From Alistipes sp. (GTDB lineage: Bacteria; Bacteroidota; Bacteroidia; Bacteroidales; Rikenellaceae), in NCBI GenBank assembly GCA_017483225.1, contig JAFULF010000037.1, positions 62,001-126,000 of the forward strand: DNA of 64,000 nt, in the 5' to 3' direction. Position 1 is the stretch's first letter, and each line of letters starts with the position of its first letter. Made by a program: the position numbers and the translations under genes. The notes under the pieces were generated by a model that saw nothing but the letters and a program-made list of their open reading frames with translations, made no database searches and was not told the origin of the DNA. Below, piece by piece: positions 26,389 through 34,631 of this stretch.

Positions 26389-27216
26389 ATGAAAGGTATA
26401 GGTAAAAGGGTTACGGTTGGCTTTTTGAGCATTGTGGCTCTGCTCTTTATTTCGGGAATGATATCTCTGTTCGAGTTGAGCAATATGAGTAACGATACGG
26501 AGGATATATTGTCGGCGACCAAGCGCAATATAGAGATTTCCAACGAGTTACTCAATACTGTGAACGAGCACGGCCGAGCCGTTGTAGGTGTGGTTATTTT
26601 GGGCAATCGTGCCCGTATAGATGACTGCCACCGCCTTGTGAGCGAGTTGGAGGGTGCTGTCTCCGTGGCTCGCAACGAGGCGCTGGATGCTTCACGTCTC
26701 GACCCCCTCTCGGCGAGCGTTGCACAGCTGCGCAGTATGACCGATGCCTACTTTGAGGCTACGGAGCCGGTTGAGGTGCCTGTAATCTCGGCAGACAGCA
26801 TCGTCATCGGCACCAATCTCGAAGTGCCAAAGACGACCAAGTCGGGCAGGGAGTGGTACGACAGCGAGTACAAGGCGGCCTCCGACAAGGTCATCGCCAG
26901 CATCGAGGAGTTTATGACACACACCCACGCCTCGTTAGCCCCTCGTGCCGAGCAGTTGAACAAGAACGCCTACCGCTCCGTTACGCCGGTGCTGATTTCG
27001 CTGGTGGTTATGATTGCTATCGTGCTGATGTTCTTCTACTTCATCCGCATATACTGCGTGAAGCCTCTGCTCCGTCTCAATAAGGCGTTGTCGGACTATA
27101 TGGCATTCCGCCTGCCGTTCAATGTCAAGGACGAACTGATAGATGAGTATAAGGAGTTGTACGACAATATCGAGACCCTGGTCAACCTGAATAAGCAACA
27201 GAATAACAAGCAATAA
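26389..27216 (+). CDS. Membrane sensor-like protein with periplasmic four-helix bundle and no output domain
   Basis: A 275-aa protein built like the input half of a chemoreceptor. It has a short basic N-terminus (MKGIGKRVTV), TM1 (about 10-30), a mainly helical periplasmic region (about 30-190) resembling 4HB_MCP modules, TM2 (VTPVLISLVVMIAIVLMFFY) and a short HAMP-like cytosolic tail (VKPLLRLNKALSDY to NKQQNNKQ). No kinase, methyl-accepting or cyclase domain follows. It ends 6 bp before trkH, so it probably acts on the transporter or a separate partner. ATG 26389 is chosen over TTG 26380. Confidence 0.75.
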   Translation: MKGIGKRVTVGFLSIVALLFISGMISLFELSNMSNDTEDILSATKRNIEISNELLNTVNEHGRAVVGVVILGNRARIDDCHRLVSELEGAVSVARNEALDASRLDPLSASVAQLRSMTDAYFEATEPVEVPVISADSIVIGTNLEVPKTTKSGREWYDSEYKAASDKVIASIEEFMTHTHASLAPRAEQLNKNAYRSVTPVLISLVVMIAIVLMFFYFIRIYCVKPLLRLNKALSDYMAFRLPFNVKDELIDEYKELYDNIETLVNLNKQQNNKQ

Positions 27217-27222
27217 GCGACT

Positions 27223-28668
27223 ATGCGACTTAGTGTTATATTGAGATATGTTGGAACGGTGATGCTCTGCGTGTCGGCATTTATGGCGGTGTCGGCGTGC
27301 ATCTCCTTTGCCAACAATGTCGATACGGGCTTCTATCCGCTGTTGCTCTCGTCGTTGCTCACGCTGCTGCTTGGTGCCTTTCCGATGCTCTTCGTGCGTA
27401 AGGCGCAGAGTATTACGAACAAGGAGGGCTTTACCATCGTGGTTGGCTCGTGGGTGCTCTCTTGTGTCGTCGGTATGTTTCCGTACCTTATCTGGGGTGG
27501 CGAGTTTACGCTCGTGAATGCGTGGTTTGAGAGCGTGTCGGGATTTACCACCACGGGAGCCACCATCCTGAACGATATCGAGGCCCTGCCGCAGGGGTTG
27601 CTCTTCTGGCGCTCGGCTACCAACTGGATTGGCGGTGTGGGCGTTGTGATGTTCGCCTTGGTGATTCTTCCGTCGCTCGGCACCAACAAGATGGCGCTGA
27701 CCAACGTGGAGCTCTCCTCGCTGGCGAAGGATAACTACCGCTACCGCACGCAGTTTATCGTGCGCATACTTCTGTTCGTGTATGTGGGTCTGACCCTCAT
27801 CACTACCCTGCTGCTCAAATTCTCCGGTATGCGCTGGTTCGATGCGCTGAACCACGCAATGTCGGCGTGTGCTACGGGAGGCTTCTCTACCAAGAATGCG
27901 AGCGTAGGCTTCTACGACAGTTGGGTCATAGAGTTGATACTTATGTGTGCGATGTTTCTGTCGAGCATCCACTTCGGCCTGATATATGCGACCCTGATGC
28001 GCAAGGGAAACAACATCTTCCGCTCGGAGGTCGTGCGTACCTATGTGGCTATAATCGTCGGTACGAGCCTCTGTATAGGCGTGAGCCTCTTTGCTGCCGA
28101 GATATACCCTACGCTGTGGGAGTCGTTGCGACAAGCCTCCTTCCAGGTCGTGTCGCTCATCTCCACGACGGGATTTGCTACGGCAGATACCAACTTGTGG
28201 ACTCCGTTTGCCATCGTGCTGCTGATTTTTATCTCGATAGTGTGTGCGTGTGCAGGCTCTACGTCGGGAGGCCTTAAAGTGGATAGGCTCCTGCTCTTTG
28301 TCAAGCAGCTTGCGGCACGCATCAAGCACCAGCAGCACCCTAACGCCGTGATTCGTATCCGTGTGGATGGTGTGGTGCAGGAGGCGGACCAGCTCAATGG
28401 CGTGGTGGTCTTCGTGGTGACCTATCTGGTCATTATCCTTATGGCTACCGTTGTCAATACGATGTTTGCGCAGGATTTGACCACGGCATTCTCCTCGGCC
28501 GTCGCCTGTATGGGCAATGTAGGCCCGGGCTTTGGCGAGGTCGGCTCATTCGACAACTATGCCCAGATGCCCTCCATATTGAAGGTGCAGGCATCCTCGC
28601 TGATGCTTATGGGTCGTCTTGAAATATTCGGATTCATTCAACTCTTCTTCTTGAAATGGTGGCGATAA
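27223..28668 (+). CDS. trkH: Trk/Ktr-type potassium uptake protein TrkH
   Basis: A 481-aa K+ channel-like transporter subunit with the four repeated pore modules of the SKT family. Visible pore-loop sequences include SVSGFTTTGATIL, ACATGGFSTKNASVG, LISTTGFATADTNLW and VACMGNVGPGFGEVG, each with the central Gly. The usual TrkA/KtrA RCK regulator is not in the window. It lies between the output-less sensor protein (6-bp gap) and the SPOR-like gene (13-bp overlap). In many bacteria c-di-AMP represses K+ uptake; a diadenylate cyclase is at the window start. Confidence 0.92.
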   Translation: MRLSVILRYVGTVMLCVSAFMAVSACISFANNVDTGFYPLLLSSLLTLLLGAFPMLFVRKAQSITNKEGFTIVVGSWVLSCVVGMFPYLIWGGEFTLVNAWFESVSGFTTTGATILNDIEALPQGLLFWRSATNWIGGVGVVMFALVILPSLGTNKMALTNVELSSLAKDNYRYRTQFIVRILLFVYVGLTLITTLLLKFSGMRWFDALNHAMSACATGGFSTKNASVGFYDSWVIELILMCAMFLSSIHFGLIYATLMRKGNNIFRSEVVRTYVAIIVGTSLCIGVSLFAAEIYPTLWESLRQASFQVVSLISTTGFATADTNLWTPFAIVLLIFISIVCACAGSTSGGLKVDRLLLFVKQLAARIKHQQHPNAVIRIRVDGVVQEADQLNGVVVFVVTYLVIILMATVVNTMFAQDLTTAFSSAVACMGNVGPGFGEVGSFDNYAQMPSILKVQASSLMLMGRLEIFGFIQLFFLKWWR

Positions 28669-30188
28669 ACTCTATATACCTGCTATTTGTGCTCCTCGTT
28701 GCGGGGGCAGGCGTGACCTCGGCGCAGACACATCGTTTGGGCGACGATGCCCGCTTTGCGTCGCTTGTGAGTGAGGCCGACGCAGCCACTCGGCAGTGCG
28801 ACTCGTTGAGCCGCCTTGTTGCCGTGGCACGGGATGCTTACGCCTCGGAGCCGGAGCGACAGCAGACGCTTGGTGCCGACATCCTGCGTTACGAGCAGGA
28901 GTTGGAGCAGGCGACACGTCGCAGGGAGGGTGCCATTGCCGCCGTTGTCAGGTTTGAGCAGGATTGGGTTGTCGCAAATGCGAGCAGTCATACCTCGGAG
29001 CAGTCGCCTGTCGAGCCGGGGCAAACCCTCTCGGCGGAGGAGTACCCCAAGCGGGCAAACCTCGTGGAGAATGGCTACTTTATAGCCTCGCTGCCTGCCG
29101 CCGATATGCGCTCCCTGCGTGAGGCGCAACGTCGTGAGACGGAGGTGGAGAAGCGGATTGCGACGTACCACGGGCTCTACGATACGATGGTAGCCCTGCA
29201 ACTCGAATACGGGCGGGTGGATAATCAGCACGCCGCCGACAGCCTCCGCATCGAGTTGGAGCGTGTGCGCACCCGTGCCGCCGATGTCGAGGATGGCGTG
29301 ATGCAGTCGTGGCAGTCGGTCTATGACAACAAGACTTATCTCTATAATTTGGCCCTGGAACTCAATATGCGCAGCGACCTGCTTGCCGAGTGGGAACGAC
29401 TCTCGGCCGAGGCGCAGGTGGGCATAGACGGCGATGCAGGGGCCTACGAGTCGGATGCCCTGAGCCTCTTCTACAACCAGAAGCGGGCGTTGCTCTCGTA
29501 TGAGCAGCAGATGGCGTCGGCACTCAATTTGAACTCTGCGAAGGACTCGCTGTCGGTGGTGGCGAAGCGGCTGAAACGTGATGCGCTCTGCCTGCCGAGG
29601 GTGGTGGTCGAGGAGCGACTCTTTATCGACTATGAGCCGTTGAAGGTCATCCTGCCGACGATATATAACGCCAAGAATCCGATTCCGCCGACGAAGATTT
29701 ACGAGCGTGGAACGATATACAGAATCCGCATCGGGGTATTCACACACCGCCCTAACCTCTCGGCATTGAGGGGTATCACGCCACTCTCCTGCACGGATGC
29801 CTACCACGACGGCAAGTGTGCCTACTTCGTGGGAGGTTTCGCCACCGAGGCCGATGCGAAGGAGGGGGTTGCCTACCTCAAAAGCATAGGGTTCAGGGAC
29901 CCGCTGATTTCGATGTGGGTCGATGGCGAGTATGTGTCGGATATAGAGCAGTGGAAGAGGGCGAATGTCGTGCGATACAATGTCGAGATTTCGGGTGTCG
30001 CTACCCTATCCGAGCAGGTGAAGATGCACATATCGCTCCGCAACGAGCAGAGCCGCATATCACGTGTGGGTAAGCACTTTATCGTCGGTGAGTTCCTCTC
30101 CAAGGCGGAGGCGGAGCGACTTGCACAAGAGGTTGCCGATATGGCGGCAGGGGCTGCTACGGAGGTTGTTGAGGTAAATAAACGCTAA
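28656..30188 (+). CDS. Exported coiled-coil protein with SPOR-like repeats
   Basis: A 510-aa protein of unknown role. Residues 1-23 are a signal peptide ending in TSAQ. The central region (about 30-330) is charged and helical, rich in Glu/Arg/Ala heptads, and probably coiled coil. The C-terminal 170 residues contain two SPOR-like units (YRIRIGVFTHRPNLSALRG to FATEADAKEGVAYLKSIGF, and VRYNVEISGVATL to FLSKAEAERLAQEV). SPOR domains bind denuded peptidoglycan, so a periplasmic wall-associated role is plausible. It overlaps trkH by 13 bp and precedes the NfeD gene by 11 bp. The ATG overlapping trkH is the only start that keeps the signal peptide. Confidence 0.7.
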   Translation: MVAINSIYLLFVLLVAGAGVTSAQTHRLGDDARFASLVSEADAATRQCDSLSRLVAVARDAYASEPERQQTLGADILRYEQELEQATRRREGAIAAVVRFEQDWVVANASSHTSEQSPVEPGQTLSAEEYPKRANLVENGYFIASLPAADMRSLREAQRRETEVEKRIATYHGLYDTMVALQLEYGRVDNQHAADSLRIELERVRTRAADVEDGVMQSWQSVYDNKTYLYNLALELNMRSDLLAEWERLSAEAQVGIDGDAGAYESDALSLFYNQKRALLSYEQQMASALNLNSAKDSLSVVAKRLKRDALCLPRVVVEERLFIDYEPLKVILPTIYNAKNPIPPTKIYERGTIYRIRIGVFTHRPNLSALRGITPLSCTDAYHDGKCAYFVGGFATEADAKEGVAYLKSIGFRDPLISMWVDGEYVSDIEQWKRANVVRYNVEISGVATLSEQVKMHISLRNEQSRISRVGKHFIVGEFLSKAEAERLAQEVADMAAGAATEVVEVNKR

Positions 30189-30199
30189 AAATAGAGATT

Positions 30200-30661
30200 A
30201 TGGGTTACATTATTTTGTTGGTCGTGTTGGGAGTGCTGTTCCTGCTTCTGGAACTCGTGCTGCTCCCGGGAGTGTCGTTTGGTGCCATCTTGTCGCTTGT
30301 CTGCTATGGCAGTGCCGTCTATATGGCCTTCGCAAATTATGACACTACGGTCGGGCTCATCGTGCTGGCGGTCGTGGTTCTTGTATCCATACTTACGACC
30401 ATACTCTCGTTGAGGGCCAAGACTTGGCGCCGTCTGTCGTTGCATCAGGAGATAGACTCTACGAGTATGGAGCAGCCGGGCAATGAGTTGGCTGTGGGTC
30501 AGCGAGGTGTGGCCGTGTCACGCCTCTCGCCTACGGGTAAGGTCGATATCGGGGGTAAAACCTTCGAGGCGAGGTCTGTCGATGTCTATATCGCTCAACG
30601 AGAGGCTGTTGAGGTCGTGGGCTTCGACAATTTTACGGTCGTGGTTCGTAAGGTTGAGTAG
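30200..30661 (+). CDS. NfeD family membrane protein
   Basis: A 153-aa short-type NfeD protein. It has two to three N-terminal helices (about 3-75, GYIILLVVLGVLFLLLELVL onward, with the PGVSFGAILSL turn) and a C-terminal OB-like barrel (about 95-153; VGQRGVAVSRLSPTGKVDIGG, then FTVVVRKVE). Such proteins partner with flotillins or stomatins and organise membrane microdomains. The flotillin-like floA follows 88 bp downstream, which fits the known nfeD-floA pairing. Confidence 0.88.
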   Translation: MGYIILLVVLGVLFLLLELVLLPGVSFGAILSLVCYGSAVYMAFANYDTTVGLIVLAVVVLVSILTTILSLRAKTWRRLSLHQEIDSTSMEQPGNELAVGQRGVAVSRLSPTGKVDIGGKTFEARSVDVYIAQREAVEVVGFDNFTVVVRKVE

Positions 30662-30749
30662 CTGCTATCTCGATGTCTCTTTCCTCGTGAAATTGGAGGC
30701 GCAGTTTAGGTGGTGGTTTAGATAGGATATATAAACACTTAAAAACTAT

Positions 30750-31727
30750 ATGATTATGGAATTTGGAGTAATTGCACTTGTAGCCTTGTTGTCGCTGGTA
30801 GCGATATGGCTGATTTTCTATTTTATTCCGGTAGGATTGTGGTTCTCGGCGTTGGTGTCGGGTGCTCACATCTCGTTGTTGCAGCTTGTGCTGATGCGTT
30901 GGCGTAAGGTGCCACCTTCGGTGATTGTCTCCTCGATGATTGAGGGTACGAAGGCGGGCCTGAAACTTAACCCTAACGCCTTGGAGGCGCACTACCTTGC
31001 GGGTGGTAATGTCCGCAATGTCGTTCACGCTCTGGTGTCGGCGCAGAAGGCGGGCATCGTGCTCACCTTCGAGATGGCTACGGCTATCGACTTGGCGGGT
31101 CGTGATGTCTTTGAGGCTGTGCAGATGTCTGTGAATCCGAAGGTTATCAACACGCCGCCTGTGGCAGCCGTTGCCAAGGATGGTATCCAGCTTATCGCCA
31201 AGGCTCGTGTTACGGTGCGTGCCAACATCAAGCAGCTGGTCGGCGGTGCCGGCGAGGAGACCGTATTGGCCCGTGTCGGCGAGGGTATCGTCTCCTCTAT
31301 CGGCTCGGCTGTGACACATAAGGTGGTGTTGGAGAATCCGGACTCTATCTCACGTGTGGTGCTGGAAAAGGGCCTTGATGCGGGTACGGCATTCGAGATT
31401 CTCTCGATTGACATCGCCGATATCGACGTTGGAAAGAATATCGGTGCGCAGTTGCAGATGGACCAGGCCGATGCCGACAAGAACATCGCACAGGCGAAGG
31501 CTGAGGAGCGTCGTGCTATGGCTGTGGCGTTGGAGCAGGAGATGAAGGCGAAGGCCGAGGAGGCTCGTGCGAAGGTTATCCTTGCCGAGGCAGAGGTTCC
31601 TATGGCTATGGCGGAGGCGTTCCGCAATGGTAATCTGGGCATTATGGATTACTATAAGATGAAGAATGTCATCGCCGATACCCAGATGCGTGAGTCTATC
31701 TCGGCAACCAAGCCTGCCAAGAAGTAG
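30750..31727 (+). CDS. floA: Flotillin-like protein FloA
   Basis: A 325-aa membrane-associated scaffold of functional membrane microdomains (UPF0365). The N-terminal hydrophobic hairpin (about 5-55) is followed by the SPFH-like core with [25 protein letters not shown], and a helical Ala/Glu-rich C-terminus ([20 protein letters not shown] and [21 protein letters not shown]) as in FloA. Start could be the ATG at 30750 or 30756. It forms a conserved pair with the NfeD gene just upstream. The 88-bp gap between them holds no clear promoter. Confidence 0.93.
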   Translation: MIMEFGVIALVALLSLVAIWLIFYFIPVGLWFSALVSGAHISLLQLVLMRWRKVPPSVIVSSMIEGTKAGLKLNPNALEAHYLAGGNVRNVVHALVSAQKAGIVLTFEMATAIDLAGRDVFEAVQMSVNPKVINTPPVAAVAKDGIQLIAKARVTVRANIKQLVGGAGEETVLARVGEGIVSSIGSAVTHKVVLENPDSISRVVLEKGLDAGTAFEILSIDIADIDVGKNIGAQLQMDQADADKNIAQAKAEERRAMAVALEQEMKAKAEEARAKVILAEAEVPMAMAEAFRNGNLGIMDYYKMKNVIADTQMRESISATKPAKK

Positions 31728-31732
31728 TAGCG

Positions 31733-32569
31733 ATGATAACCTTGCACTCTATACAGGAGGCTCTTGCGGAGTTTGTCGCCACATCGCCACTGAACTACGT
31801 CACGGAGCAGATGGCGCTTGTGCCGGAGGATGTCGGACAACGGCTGTATGATGCCCCTATCGTGAAGATTGGAGCGGCCGATGACCCTCTCTGGGAGGCG
31901 TTGAAGGCTCCGCAGGCCGTTGGAGAGCTGTTGCGCACTCCGAAGGAGTGGATGGCGGAGGCGAGGAGCGTGGTCTCCTATTTCGCCCCTTTCAGCGACT
32001 TTGTCGTTGATGGCAACCGTGATGCTACCGCCGTTGGCAATGGCTGGCTCTATGCCCGTGTCGAGGGGCAGGCATTCCTTACCGAGGTGAACCACTTCCT
32101 CGAAAGATGGTTTGCCGAGCAGGGTGTGAAGGCTCTGTCGCCATACGCAAGTGCCGAGTTTAAGTATGTGTTCGAGGCGGGTACGTGTGAGGCTGTCGAG
32201 AATAAGAGCCTCTCGTTCACGAGCAATTGGTCGGAGCGTCACGTCGCCTATGTCTGCGGCCTTGGCACCTTTGGCCTCTCGAAGGGGTTGATTACGGAGA
32301 GGGGTGTTGCCGGCCGCTTCGGCAGTGTCGTCACTGCGGCTCCGTTGGAGGTAACCCCTCGCCCCTACTCCGATATCTACGAGTATTGCTCGATGTGTGG
32401 CGCTTGTGCCCGTCAATGCCCCGGAGAGGCGATAACCCTCGCCGAGGGCAAATCGCACCCGAAATGCTGTGCCTACGTCAATGTTATGAGGGAGTGGTAC
32501 GCTCCACGCTTTGGCTGTGGCAAATGTCAGGTCGGAGTTCCGTGCGAGCGAGGTATTCCGAAGAGATAA
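31733..32569 (+). CDS. QueG-like 4Fe-4S protein
   Basis: A 278-aa iron-sulfur protein related to epoxyqueuosine reductase, the last step of queuosine synthesis in tRNA. It has the catalytic-domain-like stretch VAYVCGLGTFGLSKGLIT, then a double-cluster ferredoxin region: CSMCGACARQCP and, after HPKCC, FGCGKCQVGVPCE. It is shorter than usual QueG (about 310-380 aa) and lacks the C-terminal HEAT-like part. It may be a QueG paralogue with another substrate rather than true QueG. It lies 5 bp after floA and is last in the operon. Confidence 0.75.
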   Translation: MITLHSIQEALAEFVATSPLNYVTEQMALVPEDVGQRLYDAPIVKIGAADDPLWEALKAPQAVGELLRTPKEWMAEARSVVSYFAPFSDFVVDGNRDATAVGNGWLYARVEGQAFLTEVNHFLERWFAEQGVKALSPYASAEFKYVFEAGTCEAVENKSLSFTSNWSERHVAYVCGLGTFGLSKGLITERGVAGRFGSVVTAAPLEVTPRPYSDIYEYCSMCGACARQCPGEAITLAEGKSHPKCCAYVNVMREWYAPRFGCGKCQVGVPCERGIPKR

Positions 32570-32589
32570 GCGAATGTGCTATATCAGAA

Positions 32590-32619
32590 AGTCTGTCGAG
32601 ATATAATTTCCGGCAGACT
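32590..32619 (+). terminator. Terminator of the sensor-trkH-floA operon
   Basis: AGTCTGTCG (32590-32598) pairs with CGGCAGACT (32611-32619), with one G-U pair, and is followed by about eight T. Confidence 0.92.
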
Positions 32620-32636
32620 TTTTTTTGTTAGAAGTG

Positions 32637-32774
32637 TTATTGCGCAACGAGAAAGGTTATTAAGGGAAACGCAGACAATTTGGAGCAAGAGTGTAATAGT
32701 CCGCAACCTAATGCGCAACATTAACAACCTTTAACCTCCCTTAACTCCTTTAATATCCTTTAATATTTTGCGCC
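32637..32774. repeat. Dispersed hairpin-type repeat copy
   Basis: The copy begins TTATTGCGCAAC and holds AAGGTTATTAAGGG facing TTAACAACCTTTAACCTCCCTTAACTCC, ending in TTTTGCGCC. It is a relative of the repeats at about 1170, 16450 and 41830. No gene is visible. Confidence 0.7.
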
Positions 32775-33410
32775 CTACTTGACCCGTATCAGGTTGATGC
32801 CGTCACGGATTGGGAGGATAACATTCTCGACACGAGGGTCGGCAAGCACGTGTGCGTTGAAGTCGATGATTGCTTGTGTCTGCTTGTCGCCCTTGGCTAC
32901 CGGCTCAACCACCTTGCCGTACCAGAGGATGTTGTCGGCCAGAATCCAGCTGCCGCTTCTGACCAACCCCTGCTCGAAGAGCATCTCGTAGTAGGCCGTA
33001 TATTCACGCTTGTCGCCATCAATAAAGACGAGGTCGTACACCTCGCCGAGCGAGGGCGCTATGTCGAGGGCGGAGCCTATGTGCAGGCGTACCTTGTCCC
33101 GATGCTCCGACCGCTCGAAGAATGAGAGTATCATCATCTCCAACTCGTCGTCCACCTCGCAGGTGTCAATTATGCCACCCTCGGGCAGCCCTGCGGCCAT
33201 ACAGAGGGCCGAATATCCCGTGAAAGTGCCGATTTCAAGGACTCTCTGCGGACGAACCATCCGCACTATCATCTCCATCAGTTTGCCCTGAATATGCCCC
33301 GAAATCATACGGGGATTGAGCACTCGCAGGTAGGTCTCACGCTCTAACTCTTTCAGCAGCGCATCCTCGGGCGAGGATAGCTCCTCGACGTATTTGTCCA
33401 ATGCCTCCAT
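32775..33410 (-). CDS. SAM-dependent O-methyltransferase
   Basis: A 211-aa class I methyltransferase of the caffeoyl-CoA/catechol O-methyltransferase-like family (methyltransf_3). The SAM loop is EIGTFTGYSALCMA (residues 59-72). The acidic loop CEVDDE and motif VFIDGDKREY supply the SAM and divalent-metal contacts, and ILADNILWYGKV is the family motif after the central strand. The natural substrate is unknown. It is the last gene of the long dapB operon and abuts the M16 peptidase gene without a gap. Confidence 0.9.
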   Translation of the reverse strand: MEALDKYVEELSSPEDALLKELERETYLRVLNPRMISGHIQGKLMEMIVRMVRPQRVLEIGTFTGYSALCMAAGLPEGGIIDTCEVDDELEMMILSFFERSEHRDKVRLHIGSALDIAPSLGEVYDLVFIDGDKREYTAYYEMLFEQGLVRSGSWILADNILWYGKVVEPVAKGDKQTQAIIDFNAHVLADPRVENVILPIRDGINLIRVK

Positions 33411-34631
33411 TTATATATAGATAAGTGTTGAGTTGTTGTTCCATATCTCGTTTGCCGTCTCCATAATCTGCGAGGCGGTTACGGCGTTGATTTTGCGGTA
33501 CACCTCCTCCAAGGTGTCCACCTCGCCGTGTACCAGCAGGGAGCGACCTACACCGAGCATATAACCCTCGTTGCTCTCGGTCGATATCGCCATCTGGGCG
33601 ATAAACTGACGCTTCGCCTGCGCAAGTTGGCGGGATGTGAGGGCAGTGTTTTTCAGTTTGTGCAACTCCCCCTCGATAATCTCTCGGCAGTGGTCGGCGT
33701 TCTCGTGCTCCGACGAGAAGTATATGACGGCAATGCCGCTGTCGGAGTATGCCGTATAGCTCGCTTCCACGTTGTAGGAGAGGCCGTTACGCTCACGTAC
33801 ATTGATGTTGAGACGTGAGTTGGCGCACGGGCCTCCGAGGATGTTGGTCAGCAGCGAGAATGGCAGTCGCTTCTTCTCCATAATGCCGTAGGCACGGTTG
33901 CCGATGATGCAGTGTGTCTGGTGGGTGTGGCGGTTTATCGCCTTCTCGAAGGCTTTGTACGGTGCGGGGGCTACCCTCTTGTATGTGCGGCTGCTCGCCG
34001 GCTCGCCTGCGAAGTAACGCTCGGCAATCTGCTCGATGCGCTTGGGTGAGATGTTGCCTATCGAGGCGAATATCATCTGGTCGGTGGTGTGGGTGCGCTC
34101 GACAAAGCGGTGCATTGCCTCGCTGTTGTGACGCTCCAAGTCCCGCTTGCATCCCAAGATGTTGTGCCCGAGCTCCGACCCCTCGAAGAGCATATCCTCG
34201 AAGGTGTCGTATATCATATCCATCGGCGAGTCCTTGTAGGTGTTTATCTCGTCGTAGATGACCTCACGCTCCTTGTCCAGCTCCTTGTCGGGGAATGTCG
34301 AGTGAAAGACCACGTCGGAGATGAGCTCCGCCGCCTTCGAGAAATCGTTGCGCAGCACCGTGCCGTGTACCGTGGTGTCCTCCTTGGTCGTGTAGGCGTT
34401 CAACTCGCCACCAAGATTCTCCAAGCGGCAGTTTACCTGATACGCCTTGCGGTGCTCGGTGCCCTTGAAGAGCCCGTGCTCGGCGAAGTGGGCCAGTCCG
34501 TACTCGGTCGGCAGCTCGTCACGACTGCCGGCATTGACTATGAGGGCACAGCGGGCCACGCCGCTTCGTACCTGACGGTGTATGCCTCGTATTCCGTTTG
34601 GAAGTCTATATGTATAAAACTCTTCCGTCAT
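33411..34631 (-). CDS. M16 family zinc metallopeptidase
   Basis: A 406-aa insulinase/processing-peptidase family protein. The inverted zinc motif HxxEH is intact (H48-FA-E51-H52 in LAHFAEHGLFKGTEH), with the third metal ligand in EREVIYDEINTYKD. The second, inactive M16 half is also present (SLLTNILGGPCANSRLNINV onward). No signal peptide, so it probably works in the cytosol on peptides or short proteins. It starts at the base next to the uvrA stop codon and runs directly into the methyltransferase gene. Confidence 0.92.
   Translation of the reverse strand: MTEEFYTYRLPNGIRGIHRQVRSGVARCALIVNAGSRDELPTEYGLAHFAEHGLFKGTEHRKAYQVNCRLENLGGELNAYTTKEDTTVHGTVLRNDFSKAAELISDVVFHSTFPDKELDKEREVIYDEINTYKDSPMDMIYDTFEDMLFEGSELGHNILGCKRDLERHNSEAMHRFVERTHTTDQMIFASIGNISPKRIEQIAERYFAGEPASSRTYKRVAPAPYKAFEKAINRHTHQTHCIIGNRAYGIMEKKRLPFSLLTNILGGPCANSRLNINVRERNGLSYNVEASYTAYSDSGIAVIYFSSEHENADHCREIIEGELHKLKNTALTSRQLAQAKRQFIAQMAISTESNEGYMLGVGRSLLVHGEVDTLEEVYRKINAVTASQIMETANEIWNNNSTLIYI

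Noticed and set aside
26935..28338. 467-codon His/Arg/Gln-rich frame opposite trkH and the sensor
   Set aside because: Composition is typical of an antisense reading of hydrophobic membrane codons. It spans two real genes.
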